From NCBI GenBank assembly GCA_028280325.1, contig JANQLZ010000064.1, positions 1 to 58,974 on the forward strand: 58,974 bases of DNA, in the 5' to 3' direction. Position 1 is the stretch's first letter. Each line of letters starts with the position of its first letter. The translations under genes and the position numbers were made by a program. Of the stretch, positions 25,550-35,718 are shown in pieces. Under the pieces are notes generated by a model. It saw only the letters and a list, made by a program, of their open reading frames with translations. It did no database searches and was not told the DNA's origin. Source of the DNA: Bacillota bacterium. GTDB taxonomy: Bacteria > Bacillota > UBA994 > PWPR01.

Positions 25550-26530
25550 CTACATATAATAGTGTTTAAAAATGTCCTCTAGTGTTGGCTCATTTATGGT
25601 TAAGTTCTGAACATTAAAATTGCTTAGTTTGCTTATCAAGATATTTACCTGCCCCGCATTTTTAAAAGTCAGCTTACTGATATCATCATAGGCCTTGGTA
25701 ATATTGACATCCTCAGCTGTTTCAGTTAAGCCAAAGCTATTTAAGAGATTATTGATATCGGAGCTGCTTATCCACAGGCTGACTTGCTTTAGGCTCTTTT
25801 GTTTTAACACCTCAATACCTTCAGCTCTGATTATCTCGCCATTTTTAATGATGGCTACCATATCACAGACCTTTTCGACTTCATTTAGAATATGGGAAGA
25901 AAAGAAAATAGTACAACCCTGCTTATGCTCTTCATTTAGCAGCTCAAAGTATTTATCTTGCATTAAGGGGTCTAGTCCTCCAGTCGGTTCGTCTAGAATC
26001 AATATTTTAGGGCTGTGTAGCATACTGAGAGTAATACCCATTTTTTTGGTATTACCAAACGATAGGTCGCCTATCTTTTTATTAATATCTAGTTGTAAAG
26101 TATTGACAATATGATTGACCTTATCATGCATCGCTTTCTTGCGCTGCCCTCTCTCTAAACTATAAATGCAGTTAGCCCAATCTGCCATAATAGCTTTATC
26201 TTGCCACCTTGAATTCTGATAAAAGCTAATGGCCTGTGCTAGCATTTCAGATACTTTTAAATCTTGATAGAGATTTATCTCAGATGGCAGGTAGCCCACA
26301 AAATGCTTAATATCAAAGGCATCTTTGACGATATCCTTCCCTAATATTTTAGCCTGACCTCGGCTGGGAAAAATGATATTCAACAGCATCCTTAAAGTTG
26401 TTGACTTACCAGCCCCATTGGGACCGATAAAGCCATAAAAGCTCCCTTGAGGTATATTCAGATTAAGGTTTTTTGCCCCTAGAGTTTTGCCATAGTATTT
26501 AGTTAAGCCTTTCATCTCAATGGCATTCAT
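25550..26530 (-). CDS. ABC transporter ATP-binding protein
   Basis: 326 residues. Walker A 'GPNGAGKST' and Walker B 'ILILDEPTGGLD' are intact; the signature motif is altered from LSGGQ to LSFGN, as seen in some ABC-2 ATPases. The C-terminal 90 residues form the usual extra domain of this subfamily. It powers the adjacent ABC-2 permease. The operon order is tetR, ATPase, permease, with gaps of 11 and 8 bases, so all three are co-transcribed. Confidence 0.93.
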   Translation of the reverse strand: MNAIEMKGLTKYYGKTLGAKNLNLNIPQGSFYGFIGPNGAGKSTTLRMLLNIIFPSRGQAKILGKDIVKDAFDIKHFVGYLPSEINLYQDLKVSEMLAQAISFYQNSRWQDKAIMADWANCIYSLERGQRKKAMHDKVNHIVNTLQLDINKKIGDLSFGNTKKMGITLSMLHSPKILILDEPTGGLDPLMQDKYFELLNEEHKQGCTIFFSSHILNEVEKVCDMVAIIKNGEIIRAEGIEVLKQKSLKQVSLWISSSDINNLLNSFGLTETAEDVNITKAYDDISKLTFKNAGQVNILISKLSNFNVQNLTINEPTLEDIFKHYYM

Positions 26531-26541
26531 ATTCCATCCCC

Positions 26542-27123
26542 CTACTCAAAAATTTCATTGACAACTGCAGATATCAGATGATAGTTATAAGTATCGATAT
26601 CACATTGAAGGTCATTAGTTATAGATTGTAAATAAAAAACAGCCCTTAACATATCAACAGCTACTTCTATAGGAACCTTTAACTGTAATTCATTACTGAC
26701 TAACTTAATCAGTAACTCCTCATCGGCCTTAAACATTTCAACCTTTTGCTCCTCAGGAATTTTTTTAAGCAGTGATTGCAATGCTTCGTTATTGAAGATT
26801 ATTTTAAATAGCTCATTATTACGACACTCAGTGGCATAATACTGCATAATTTTAATTAAAAAATTTTTTTTGTCTTTCTCAGCACTCATGAGCGAAAGAA
26901 TCTTTTGATGAAAGTCCTTCTCGATATCTGCTAATACTGCAAGCAGAAGTGACTCTTTTGAGCTAAAAAAATTATAGAAACTGCCCTTGGCTATTCCTAA
27001 CTTTTGGGTTATATCACTCACTTTTACGTCTTTAAAGGGTTGCTCTTTAAAAAGCTCTGCAGCAAGAACCACCATTTTTTGTTTGATTTCAGCTTTCTCA
27101 TTATCTGTAAATGGTCTTACCAT
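26542..27123 (-). CDS. TetR/AcrR family transcriptional regulator
   Basis: 193 residues. The N-terminal helix-turn-helix reads 'VSDITQKLGIAKGSFYNFFSSKESLL' (about residues 30-56), followed by an all-helical ligand-binding domain. It heads the efflux operon with the ABC ATPase and permease, and presumably represses it until a toxic ligand binds. The ATG has an AGGAGAAAG site upstream. The operator was not clearly identified. Confidence 0.92.
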   Translation of the reverse strand: MVRPFTDNEKAEIKQKMVVLAAELFKEQPFKDVKVSDITQKLGIAKGSFYNFFSSKESLLLAVLADIEKDFHQKILSLMSAEKDKKNFLIKIMQYYATECRNNELFKIIFNNEALQSLLKKIPEEQKVEMFKADEELLIKLVSNELQLKVPIEVAVDMLRAVFYLQSITNDLQCDIDTYNYHLISAVVNEIFE

Positions 27124-27493
27124 TATTCTTTCTCCTTTGCAACAGTAGTTATATTTAATCTAATATTATTCTTTACTAGATTTGTTTGATTAAGATGAAG
27201 AGAATTGTTTTCCTCGTTCAATCAGTTACTTATAAGGAATTATTGCTTCTCATACAGCTTGTAAAAAGTATATGATTAAGCACCAAGCTTTAGCGATAGC
27301 TAAAAATGCAAAACCATGCTATGACCCAAATCTAATTCTCAGTCATACAGCAAGCTAAAAAAATCTGTGACCAATTTAATAATCACAGTCATGGCAATCA
27401 TATCAATGGTTTAAGCTATTGTCAACACTTTTATAACCCCAGGTAAAAAAGAACTCTAAAAAAAACTATAGTATTTAAGAGTTTAGAATCTGA
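27124..27493. other. Intergenic region upstream of the TetR operon
   Basis: No gene is visible. A minus-strand terminator-like hairpin (CTGTGA pairing with TCACAG, 12-base loop, then seven Ts) lies at about 27352-27380, below the small gene that ends at 27494. The rest is AT-rich and should contain the tetR promoter. Confidence 0.5.
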
Positions 27494-27958
27494 TTATTTC
27501 CCAACTATCTTGCTTATCTCGTTTAAAACAATTTGCATTGAAGTATGCTTCACATACCTGATTGATGATAATCCTGTAATTTGTCTGTTTATTGATCCGC
27601 CAGCACTTCCTTTACCCCATGAGTGTTGATATTCATACTCAAAATCGACAGTATAGTTTTTATAAAGTGGAAAAAAGTAATTTCCTGAATGTTTTAGTTT
27701 AGTGATATAAACATCAATATTAACTGGCTCTTCATCTGCCCTAAGATGCTCTATTTTGTCAATAACTTCACTCCCCTTAAATACTGTAAGAATATAAGAC
27801 TTATCTTCAAGATTCAATGTAGAGTAGCCACTGGCAATTGATGAATTGCTTTGATAGAGATGTAAGTCAATTATACCTATCTCATTTACTACTAAGACAA
27901 GAATAAATACTATTATGGCTTTTTTTAAATATTGGATCAGTGTTTTATATTCTATAAT
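27494..27958 (-). CDS. Small membrane-anchored protein, probable ATT start
   Basis: The supported coding frame continues upstream of its first TTG (27817) as a signal-anchor segment 'AIIVFILVLVVNEIGIIDL' that only makes sense if translated. AGGGGGAGG at about 27966-27974 lies 9 bases before an in-frame ATT at 27958, while no ATG, GTG or TTG exists between that site and the TTG. I therefore propose an ATT start and 154 residues. The soluble part is of unknown family, with beta-rich, Tyr/Phe-rich sequence ('YFFPLYKNYTVDFEYEYQHSW'). It lies divergent to the gene at 28066 and could act with it. Identity remains open. Confidence 0.45.
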   Translation of the reverse strand: MIEYKTLIQYLKKAIIVFILVLVVNEIGIIDLHLYQSNSSIASGYSTLNLEDKSYILTVFKGSEVIDKIEHLRADEEPVNIDVYITKLKHSGNYFFPLYKNYTVDFEYEYQHSWGKGSAGGSINRQITGLSSIRYVKHTSMQIVLNEISKIVGK

Positions 27959-28065
27959 AACTAGAAACCTCCCCCTGTAATCATTATAATAATATTATTA
28001 TGTAATCATTTCTATCATGTGTTTATATAGTACCACTTAATCAGTTTTCAGGGAAAGGTTTTATT

Positions 28066-28440
28066 ATGGACAGTTCTGGCAATTTATCCAGAGTAAAAAA
28101 TATTGTTATAAGATGCTCTTTTACTTTAATGATTATGATGTTAGTTCATACCTTAAGAGTTATGTATGACACTATCAGTGATTCAATTATTGATTATATC
28201 CTTAATTATTTTATTCCAGTGATGGTTTTAATTCTTCTCGTTAATATTGATAAGTTAAAAAGCCAAGTAAATTATAATTTTATAACTATAGCTGAAGTAC
28301 TAATTGCTCTTAACCTAATCATTTGTCATCCATTGAGAATAGAGCATAGTATTGAAATAGATACTTTATTTTATGTATCAGGATTTTACTTACTCTTCTA
28401 TTTTGCTGTCTTTCAATATGTGTCTAGAAGAGATTACTAA
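28066..28440 (+). CDS. Small integral membrane protein, unknown
   Basis: 124 residues from an ATG with GGAAAGG 7 bases upstream. Four hydrophobic segments (about 14-35, 42-60, 70-88, 98-117) leave short polar ends. I recognise no family. The gene is isolated on the plus strand between the divergent small anchored protein and the convergent MATE gene. AT-rich codon use is similar to its neighbours. Confidence 0.65.
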   Translation: MDSSGNLSRVKNIVIRCSFTLMIMMLVHTLRVMYDTISDSIIDYILNYFIPVMVLILLVNIDKLKSQVNYNFITIAEVLIALNLIICHPLRIEHSIEIDTLFYVSGFYLLFYFAVFQYVSRRDY

Positions 28441-28629
28441 TAGCTATTAGCGTGGTAAGAAAACAAAAATTCTTAAATGGTGGACACAAGGCCCGGCCCA
28501 CCACCAATGTCATTAAGTTAAGGAAAGGCAGTAAAATATAAAACAGATATATACTGATTCTTTCATAAACGTATAGCCAATAGCCGGTAGTAAAAACACA
28601 ACATCCCAAGATGAAAAAGAAACAATTGT

Positions 28630-30039
28630 TTAACTCAAACTTTTATTAGCCAGGATTGTTTCCTCATTACCAAGTACATCTGGCAATGGTGCAGCCTCTT
28701 TTCTCAGACTAGTAAAAGATTTGATTAGTATTGCCGCTACAATAATTGTTACGAGTACATCAATTAGAAATGACCCCAGATAAACAAATCTCAAGCCAAA
28801 AAGTCTGGGCAATAAAATCATGCCCGGAATATATAAGATGACTTGTCTTAATATTGCCACAAAAGATGCTGTTTTACCCTTACTAATTGACGGAAAATAA
28901 GACATGCCGTTCATCGTGATTGAAAGCAAAGGAATAACGGAAATAAATATTCTAAAGTTTAGAATATAGGCATCAGATATGCTGCCAGTCAGCATTAGTC
29001 CAAGTATGGCCCGAGGATTAACCATGGCTAATAACCATAGCGGCAAGATAAGGATAATAGAACCCAGAATATAAATTTTTGTGCCCCTAACAACCCTATC
29101 ATAATTTTTAGCCCCATAATTAATGCCCACTGTTGGCTGCAAGGAGCGCATTAAAGCAATTAAGGGAGTCATCATAAACATATATATTCTGAATGACACT
29201 CCATAAAAAGCCAGATCATAGTCATTGCCAACTGCTCCAATGGCATTTAGGATTACTACTCCCTGAATAATGGACATAATACTCATAATCAATGAAGGCA
29301 TCCCCAAAGAGAAAATTTTCTTAATCACTTTCTTATCTCGATAAATAGCAGCTAGATTGGCTTTAAAAGATGGTTTATTACTCTTAAAATAAAATATAGA
29401 GAAGAGCGTATAGGCTGTCATCCCAATATTGGTTCCCCAGGCGGCACCCTCAACACCAAAATCAAGTATCCCCATGAAAATATAATTGGCGATAATATTT
29501 ATGACCAAACCCGTTCCCATAATCAGAGCAGCTTTAGCCATTTTACCTTCGGCTCTGATTACCAGGTTATAGGCTAAAGCAAATACCCAAACTAAAGCTC
29601 CCCAGATGGTAATCCTGAAATATGAAAGGCCAATCTCCAGGACTTCACCGGTACCGCCCATGAAGCTTAATAAGGATCTGGCCGTTAAGAACAAACCTAT
29701 CATTAAAGCAATAGTTGAAATGATTCCTACAAAATTTACATTTCCTAATATTCTGGATTGTACTCTTTCTTCCTTTTTGCCTATCGCAATACTTAAATAG
29801 GCACCTGCGCCACCACCTATCATCGACCCAAATCCAATGGCAATTTGAGTTAAAGGATAAGCTAGAGAAACCCCACTTAAGGCTGTCTCTCCCACAAAAT
29901 TACCGACAAAAATTGCATCAAAAACTGTATTTAGACCATGCAAAAGCATACCTATAACAGCTGGTATTGATAACTTAATCATTACCTTCCACAAGTTATC
30001 GTTTAAAATCATCTGAGATTGCTTTTGTTTTTCAAGCAT
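28630..30039 (-). CDS. MATE family efflux transporter
   Basis: 469 residues, twelve membrane helices in two six-helix bundles, with MATE marks such as 'FGSMIGGGAGAYLSIAIGKK' and 'PTVGINYGAKNYDRV'. MATE proteins export cationic drugs or small metabolites by Na+ or H+ antiport. It is the last gene of a minus-strand run that begins with ECF genes behind a Fur box, so a role in siderophore or metabolite export linked to iron is possible. The start ATG follows GGAAGGGAAG. Confidence 0.9.
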   Translation of the reverse strand: MLEKQKQSQMILNDNLWKVMIKLSIPAVIGMLLHGLNTVFDAIFVGNFVGETALSGVSLAYPLTQIAIGFGSMIGGGAGAYLSIAIGKKEERVQSRILGNVNFVGIISTIALMIGLFLTARSLLSFMGGTGEVLEIGLSYFRITIWGALVWVFALAYNLVIRAEGKMAKAALIMGTGLVINIIANYIFMGILDFGVEGAAWGTNIGMTAYTLFSIFYFKSNKPSFKANLAAIYRDKKVIKKIFSLGMPSLIMSIMSIIQGVVILNAIGAVGNDYDLAFYGVSFRIYMFMMTPLIALMRSLQPTVGINYGAKNYDRVVRGTKIYILGSIILILPLWLLAMVNPRAILGLMLTGSISDAYILNFRIFISVIPLLSITMNGMSYFPSISKGKTASFVAILRQVILYIPGMILLPRLFGLRFVYLGSFLIDVLVTIIVAAILIKSFTSLRKEAAPLPDVLGNEETILANKSLS

Positions 30040-30105
30040 CTGCCGTCTTCCCTTCCTTTTATCTTCAGCAACTTGGTTAAAATAAATCTTTTAGCTAAAC
30101 TACGC

Positions 30106-31869
30106 CTAAACTGACCAGGGCTTCACCCGCTGTTGGGCTGCCCACATTTCATAATACTTTCCTTTGAGAGCGATTAACTGATGATGCTTTCCTTCTTCTA
30201 TAATCCTCCCATTGTCCATAACCATAATCTGATCAGCGCCGACAATAGTCGATAATCTGTGGGCTATGACGATGACAGTTTTGTCTTTTACCAGTCTATC
30301 AATAGCCTGTTGAACCAATACTTCGCTCTCTGTATCAAGTGCTGCTGTAGGTTCATCCAGAATAACAATGGGAGCCTGCTTCAGGATAGCTCTGGCAATA
30401 CTGATTCTCTGACGTTCTCCACCAGAGAGGGTACCACCAATATCGCCAATTACCGTATCATATCCTGCAGGCAGTCTATTGATAAAATCGTCACAATGAG
30501 CAGCCTTAACAGCCGCAGCAACTTCATCATGAGTAGCATGATGATTATCCATCCGAATATTATTGATCACTGTATCATCAAACAAATAAACGTCCTGAAA
30601 AACAACTGAGATACGTTTCATCAACTCTATTTGAGACATATGACGAATATCAGCACCACCTATGCGAATGCTTCCTTTTTGAATATCTGCATAACGCATC
30701 AATAATTTTGTTAAGGTAGTTTTTCCGCATCCGGAATGCCCCACAATGGCAGTCATACTTTTTTCCCTTATTTGAAAACTAGCATCTTTAATAGTTCTAT
30801 GCTTTTGTCCTGCATAACTGAAATCAACATTATCAAAGCTGATTTCATGGCCTCGAGCATATTCTAATGGCATCAAAGTTTTAAGAGGTTTAATATTTAA
30901 AATATTATTTATGTTATTTAAGGCTACATCTGTCATCTCAAATACATTAATAACCGCTACAAATAAGGACATTGGTTCAACTAATCTCGCTACTATCAGT
31001 AAGCACGCTGCGAGAGTAAGAAATTGCAAACTATTTCCCAAAACAAAGGAGGCTCCAAAGAACAATAACAGCAACAGAACTCCTTCGATCATTAAACCCA
31101 GAACAGCATAAGGTAACTGGGTTCTACTTAAGCCAGCTACTTGAATACGTCTGACGTCATCAATCGATGATTGCAGTTTTTGTTCATTAGCTCCAGTCCG
31201 GTTTACTGCTCTAAGTACCGGCAGGCCTTGGATATATTCAATGATACCAGCCTCTAATTGGGCATTGGCCTTACTAAAAGCTGTCTTTTCAGAAACATTG
31301 ATGTTTCTGATTTTATGATACAGAGGTAAGGCCAGCGGAAACATGATCATCATCAGCAAGGCCAGCCGCCAATCTATAAAGATGGTTACTACCGTAATTG
31401 TCAGTGGTACAAAAATCAGCTCGATAATCATAGAGGCAACTATGCCCAACGCTATAACTGATTCCTCAACATTATTTGAGAATACGGCATTTAGTTCACC
31501 TGTCTTAAAGGCTGTCAGGGTTTCAAGGGGCATTTCTCTCAGGCTTTGGCCTAATCTCGTTCTTAAATTATGGGCAATGTCTACAATGTTACCCGAAAAG
31601 TCAAAGCCATGGGCAATCCATTTTGCTACTAATGAAACACCCCCCATACTTATCATAACTCCTGTAATAATCATCACCTGTTGTTGGTTAGGGTTAGGTG
31701 AAAACAACTGTTGGAGCAGCGGATAAAACAGGGCAAAGACAACTCCCTGGGCGATATAAGCTATGACAAATAATCTTAGTGATCGTAAAAAGAGCTCTTT
31801 TTTCTCTCCAGTTGCCTTAACAGTAAGTTGATAAAGCTGCTTCAGAGGTGTATACATTTTCTTTTTCAT
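30106..31869 (-). CDS. YbtQ-like ABC half-transporter
   Basis: 587 residues from the ATG at 31869 (GGAG 6 bases upstream); the longer start at 31944 sits deep in the upstream gene. Six membrane helices, then an ATPase with 'GHSGCGKTT', 'LSGGERQRISIARAIL', 'IVILDEPTAALD' and 'IAHRL'. The gene overlaps its partner's 3' end by 53 bases. Pairs of exporter-type ABC proteins of this sort (YbtPQ) import metallophore-iron complexes in other bacteria. The linked ECF genes, AraC regulator and Fur box support an iron-chelate role here. The direction of transport is inferred, not seen. Confidence 0.85.
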   Translation of the reverse strand: MKKKMYTPLKQLYQLTVKATGEKKELFLRSLRLFVIAYIAQGVVFALFYPLLQQLFSPNPNQQQVMIITGVMISMGGVSLVAKWIAHGFDFSGNIVDIAHNLRTRLGQSLREMPLETLTAFKTGELNAVFSNNVEESVIALGIVASMIIELIFVPLTITVVTIFIDWRLALLMMIMFPLALPLYHKIRNINVSEKTAFSKANAQLEAGIIEYIQGLPVLRAVNRTGANEQKLQSSIDDVRRIQVAGLSRTQLPYAVLGLMIEGVLLLLLFFGASFVLGNSLQFLTLAACLLIVARLVEPMSLFVAVINVFEMTDVALNNINNILNIKPLKTLMPLEYARGHEISFDNVDFSYAGQKHRTIKDASFQIREKSMTAIVGHSGCGKTTLTKLLMRYADIQKGSIRIGGADIRHMSQIELMKRISVVFQDVYLFDDTVINNIRMDNHHATHDEVAAAVKAAHCDDFINRLPAGYDTVIGDIGGTLSGGERQRISIARAILKQAPIVILDEPTAALDTESEVLVQQAIDRLVKDKTVIVIAHRLSTIVGADQIMVMDNGRIIEEGKHHQLIALKGKYYEMWAAQQRVKPWSV

Positions 31870-33649
31870 CCTGCACTCCTTTATGATGTACATTCCAGTT
31901 TTGGGCCAGGGTATAGTTTCTCCATAAGCTGGCATAGGTGCCACCTAAAGCGAGTAATTCATCATGGGTACCAAATTCTTTTGCTTCCCCTTTTTCAAAA
32001 GCAATTATCTGATCTACATCCTTAATCGTGGCCAGCTTATGAGCAATAACAATAACCGTCTTATCTCTCATAAGATTAGCAAGTGCTTTAACTATTTCCT
32101 CTTCATTTTCAGGATCTGCAAAGGCTGTTGCCTCGTCAAGGACAATAACAGGAGTATCTCTGAGCATTGCTCTGGCTATGGTAATCCTTTGCTTTTGCCC
32201 TCCCGACAAATTAACCCCTCTATCACCGGCCATCGTTTCATAGCCATCAGGCAAGCCCATAATAAAATCATGAATTTGCGCAGCTTTAGCTGCCTTAATA
32301 ATTTCATCATCTGCGGCATTCATCTTGGCAATCCTAATATTTGCCGCTAAAGTATCATTGAACAGAAAGGCCTCTTGAAAAACAAAGGAAACTGTATCCA
32401 TTAGTATATTGGTGTCCATATCTCTGATATCAACGCCACCCAGGCAAATAGCTCCCTCTGTGACATCCCAGAATCTGGGGATTAATCTGGCTACTGTACT
32501 TTTTCCCGCACCACTTGGGCCAACGAGAGCAGCTGTTGTTTTTTCAGATACAGTAAAATTTACATTTTTTAGGGCTTGAATATGGTTATTATTATAGCTA
32601 AAAGAAACATTCTTAAAGGTAATATCATAGCTACTGGGAACCTTGGCGACCTTTGGTTTGGCAAGAACTGGCAATTCATTTGTTTCATGAATTCGCACTG
32701 CCGAGGCGTGGGCTTTCTTTAGTGCTTTATTAAACCACATTAGCGGCATTAGAACCTCGGCCAGACCAGTACTGATCATAACAGCTGCTATAAAACCCGA
32801 TAAGCTGAGCTGATTACTAAGAACAAGTAATATGCTGACTCCTGTGACAGCTAATAATGTTGGCAGGGGACTCAAAATAATCAAGGCAATCTTGCCAGGA
32901 ATGGCCGTGAGATTAATCCAGGTTTTTGTGTAATGTTTGTATCGTTCAAGAGCTGCGTTATATCGTTTAGAAGAAGTACTTCCATCATCAAAGATTCTGA
33001 CAACAGGCATGGCCTGCACAAACTCAATAACTGCTTTATTAATACCTGCCTGGCTCTGCTCATATTTCTGTCTATGCTCGGCATCATCTTTTGTTGCTGA
33101 ATACATCAGAATGACACCTAAAATGAGCACCCCAATAGCCACCAAAGCTATTCGCCAGTCAATAGCAAACATTATTATTAAAGATATAATTGGGGTTATG
33201 GCACTTTTCCCTATCATGGGGATACTATCTGCCACAAAGATGTGCAGGCTCTTAATATCGTCTAATATAACTTTCTTTAACGACCCAGTACCTGTGGTAA
33301 TCACATAGCCTAAAGGCACCTCGGCCAAACGACTTGTCAGATTCTTCCTTAAGATGGTTTCCAGTTTAAATGCACCAAGATGTGAAAAAATAAAGCTGTA
33401 ATAACGGATAATGAAGGTAATGATAATTACAGCAGTAAAAAGCCAAAAAGACTGCCTGAAATTCAAGCTTAAGCCAAGTAGTTGAAGCTCTCCTTCAAGA
33501 ATAATGCCAATAATATTTGCTAATAGCACTATTCCTAAAATCATTAATACTCCTTGAAGCATCGCCAGCAGCATTGACCCTGTTATATATTTATTAACAG
33601 GTTTTGTAATAGCCCAAAGTCCCTTTTTATTCTGCTTACTTTTAGCCAT
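31817..33649 (-). CDS. YbtP-like ABC half-transporter
   Basis: 610 residues. Exporter-type membrane domain in the first 330 residues, then an ATPase with 'GPSGAGKST', 'LSGGQKQRITIARAML' and 'VIVLDEATAFAD' (the usual TALD altered to AFAD). The ATG at 33649 overlaps the S-component stop as TAATG, so it is coupled to that gene. It presumably pairs with the half-transporter encoded next. Function is inferred from context: iron-chelate transport in the Fur- and AraC-linked operon. Confidence 0.87.
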   Translation of the reverse strand: MAKSKQNKKGLWAITKPVNKYITGSMLLAMLQGVLMILGIVLLANIIGIILEGELQLLGLSLNFRQSFWLFTAVIIITFIIRYYSFIFSHLGAFKLETILRKNLTSRLAEVPLGYVITTGTGSLKKVILDDIKSLHIFVADSIPMIGKSAITPIISLIIMFAIDWRIALVAIGVLILGVILMYSATKDDAEHRQKYEQSQAGINKAVIEFVQAMPVVRIFDDGSTSSKRYNAALERYKHYTKTWINLTAIPGKIALIILSPLPTLLAVTGVSILLVLSNQLSLSGFIAAVMISTGLAEVLMPLMWFNKALKKAHASAVRIHETNELPVLAKPKVAKVPSSYDITFKNVSFSYNNNHIQALKNVNFTVSEKTTAALVGPSGAGKSTVARLIPRFWDVTEGAICLGGVDIRDMDTNILMDTVSFVFQEAFLFNDTLAANIRIAKMNAADDEIIKAAKAAQIHDFIMGLPDGYETMAGDRGVNLSGGQKQRITIARAMLRDTPVIVLDEATAFADPENEEEIVKALANLMRDKTVIVIAHKLATIKDVDQIIAFEKGEAKEFGTHDELLALGGTYASLWRNYTLAQNWNVHHKGVQDEKENVYTSEAALSTYC

Positions 33650-34257
33650 TACACAATGCCAGCCTTCTGGAAGTGTTTCTTAAGTACGGTTCTACCAATA
33701 TAAGCACCAACTAAGGCCATGACAACTGTGGTAATTAGTCCAGCTGTAAAACCAAAGCCTTTAATATAATTAATCATAATCATGAGTGTTGCTTCATTTT
33801 GCCCGCCAGCAACAGCAGTTTGAATATATTGCTCTGTAGTTAAAATTATTGGATACATAAAACCCAACCATTGAAAGGTAAGAACAACAATAAAAGCCAC
33901 AGTATTTTTAGAAAACTTTTTATACTGACCTGTTCTGGCTATAAAATCTGCAATTAAACCACCTGTTACCCCAAATAGAGGTGTCCATATACCATATGTA
34001 CCTACTAAGAAATACAAGATAGAGCACAATGCTATAACAGATGCTATAACCCATCGTTTAGGAACCTTGGCGATAATGTACATAAAGATGATGCCACATG
34101 GTATTGCTGCAATAGCAAATGTAAAAGCAAAAGCAGCAGGAGCTATTAAAACACCAAAAGCAGCAATTACCTCAACAATCATAAATAGCAGTCCAAAGAT
34201 GCCAATAATAATAAAATCTCTTCCTTTTAACTTCTCTATAATAGTAGTGTCTTTCAT
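33649..34257 (-). CDS. ECF transporter S component (MptD/Trep_Strep type)
   Basis: 202 residues from the ATG at 34257, chosen because GAGAGGA precedes it; the start at 34272 covers that site. Five or six membrane helices and the family patterns 'AFGVLIAPAAFAFTFAIAAIPCGIIFMY', 'GTYGIWTPLFGVTGGLIADF' and a C-terminal 'VVMALVGAYIGRTVLKKHF' place it in the MptD/Trep_Strep group of substrate-binding S components. It lies between EcfA/EcfT genes and the Ybt-like pair. The substrate is unknown; an iron chelate is suggested by the operon's Fur box. Confidence 0.85.
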   Translation of the reverse strand: MKDTTIIEKLKGRDFIIIGIFGLLFMIVEVIAAFGVLIAPAAFAFTFAIAAIPCGIIFMYIIAKVPKRWVIASVIALCSILYFLVGTYGIWTPLFGVTGGLIADFIARTGQYKKFSKNTVAFIVVLTFQWLGFMYPIILTTEQYIQTAVAGGQNEATLMIMINYIKGFGFTAGLITTVVMALVGAYIGRTVLKKHFQKAGIV

Positions 34258-34328
34258 GTTAATTCCTCTCATTCTTAATTGCTCGTTACCTTCAATGTAA
34301 GAGCTAGTAACTTATTAGTTGTTGTGAG

Positions 34329-35717
34329 TTATAGTTCTATAACTCTTTCGCAGACGGTAGTTAAAAATTCCTGATCATGGGTGATAACTATGATATATTT
34401 ATCTTTATTTTTTAAAATTTTAAGTACCTTTTTTACGATTAACATATTGTTGTAATCAAGGCCGCTGGTAGGCTCATCCAATACAATAACTTCTGAATTT
34501 TGGACAATTCCTACAGCTACAGCAAGTCGCTGCTTTTCACCACCTGAAAGACTCATCGGATGTCGTTGCTCAAGATGCTGAAGACCTAACATCTTCAATA
34601 CCTCATCATGACTATAAGCACAATCACTCTCACTGGTTCTACTTGCCAATATCAATTCTCCTAGAACACTATCGGCGAAGAGCTGTGACGTCGTATTCTG
34701 AAGTACCATATAAATCTTTCCTAACCGTTTTTTGTACGAATACCGTTTACCACTGATAGAGATATATCCTTTGTCTTCTTTAAGCATGCCACAAAGACAT
34801 TTTATGAAGGTCGTTTTACCACACCCATTGCGCCCGACAATGCCATTTATAATGCCCCGCCCAAAGCACTGATACAAACCAGTAAATACTGGAGGACCAT
34901 TTTTATAGCCTACAGTTAAGTTTTCAACCAAAATACTTTTGTCAGCTGTAACAGCTGCTTCTGCAGGCCTTATCTGCTCAAGATTTAGTGCTCTAAGTCC
35001 TTTAGCATGAAGCTCTTTGGTAGATAAACTAATTATCTCTTTCCTTTTCAAGTCTTCTTTGATATTTCCATCCTCAATAATGAGTAATCTATCTACATGC
35101 TCTTTTAAGTAATGTAATCGATGCTCAGCAATTATTACTGTTTTTCCCTGGTCTTTAAGTATGCCAATAACTCTCTGCAACTGTTTTGTTGCTATTTTGT
35201 CTAGATTTGCTGACGGTTCATCCATCAGGAATATTTCAACTCCCATGGCATAGATTGAGGCGATGGCGATCAGCTGTTTTTCTCCCCCGGAAAGTGAAAA
35301 AATACTTCTATTTAAAAGATGATTTATCCCTAAGATTTCAGCAGTGCCTAACACACGCCTGGCTATTTTTTCTCTGCTAATACCCAAATTCTCACAACCA
35401 AAAGCTATTTCGCTCTCAGTATCCACATTGAAGAATTGACTACTTGGGTTTTGAAAAACACAGCCCACTTTAGCAACCAGCTCATCGTTACTATATTCGT
35501 TAATATTTTTGCCATTAATACTTATAGATCCGTTCAGTGTCCCTTTATAGTAATTTGGAATTAGTCTGTTAATGAGTCTAAGCAAGGTAGATTTTCCGCA
35601 TCCGCTCTTACCTGTAATAACAACACAACTGCCTTTGGCAAATGTTATATGGATATTTCTTAGCTCAATCCTGTTTGTACTTTCATAACTAAACTCATTT
35701 ATTAATAACCTCACCAT
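34329..35717 (-). CDS. ECF transporter double ATPase (EcfA-EcfA' fusion)
   Basis: 462 residues with two complete ATPase cassettes. The first has 'GKSGCGKST', 'LSGGEKQLIAIA' and 'IFLMDEPSANLD'; the second has 'GRNGCGKTT', 'LSGGEKQRLAVA' and 'VIVLDEPTSGLD'. Most ECF modules use two separate ATPases, so this is the fused arrangement seen with MptD-type S components. It follows EcfT with a single-base gap and drives import through the membrane T and S subunits. Confidence 0.93.
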   Translation of the reverse strand: MVRLLINEFSYESTNRIELRNIHITFAKGSCVVITGKSGCGKSTLLRLINRLIPNYYKGTLNGSISINGKNINEYSNDELVAKVGCVFQNPSSQFFNVDTESEIAFGCENLGISREKIARRVLGTAEILGINHLLNRSIFSLSGGEKQLIAIASIYAMGVEIFLMDEPSANLDKIATKQLQRVIGILKDQGKTVIIAEHRLHYLKEHVDRLLIIEDGNIKEDLKRKEIISLSTKELHAKGLRALNLEQIRPAEAAVTADKSILVENLTVGYKNGPPVFTGLYQCFGRGIINGIVGRNGCGKTTFIKCLCGMLKEDKGYISISGKRYSYKKRLGKIYMVLQNTTSQLFADSVLGELILASRTSESDCAYSHDEVLKMLGLQHLEQRHPMSLSGGEKQRLAVAVGIVQNSEVIVLDEPTSGLDYNNMLIVKKVLKILKNKDKYIIVITHDQEFLTTVCERVIEL

Positions 35718-35718
35718 A

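Noticed and set aside
28424-28609. Minus-strand 61-codon hydrophobic frame from a TTG
   Set aside because: Hydrophobic, but no clear ribosome binding site; it overlaps the end of a better supported plus-strand gene and may be composition-driven. It could be a small membrane protein if homologues exist.
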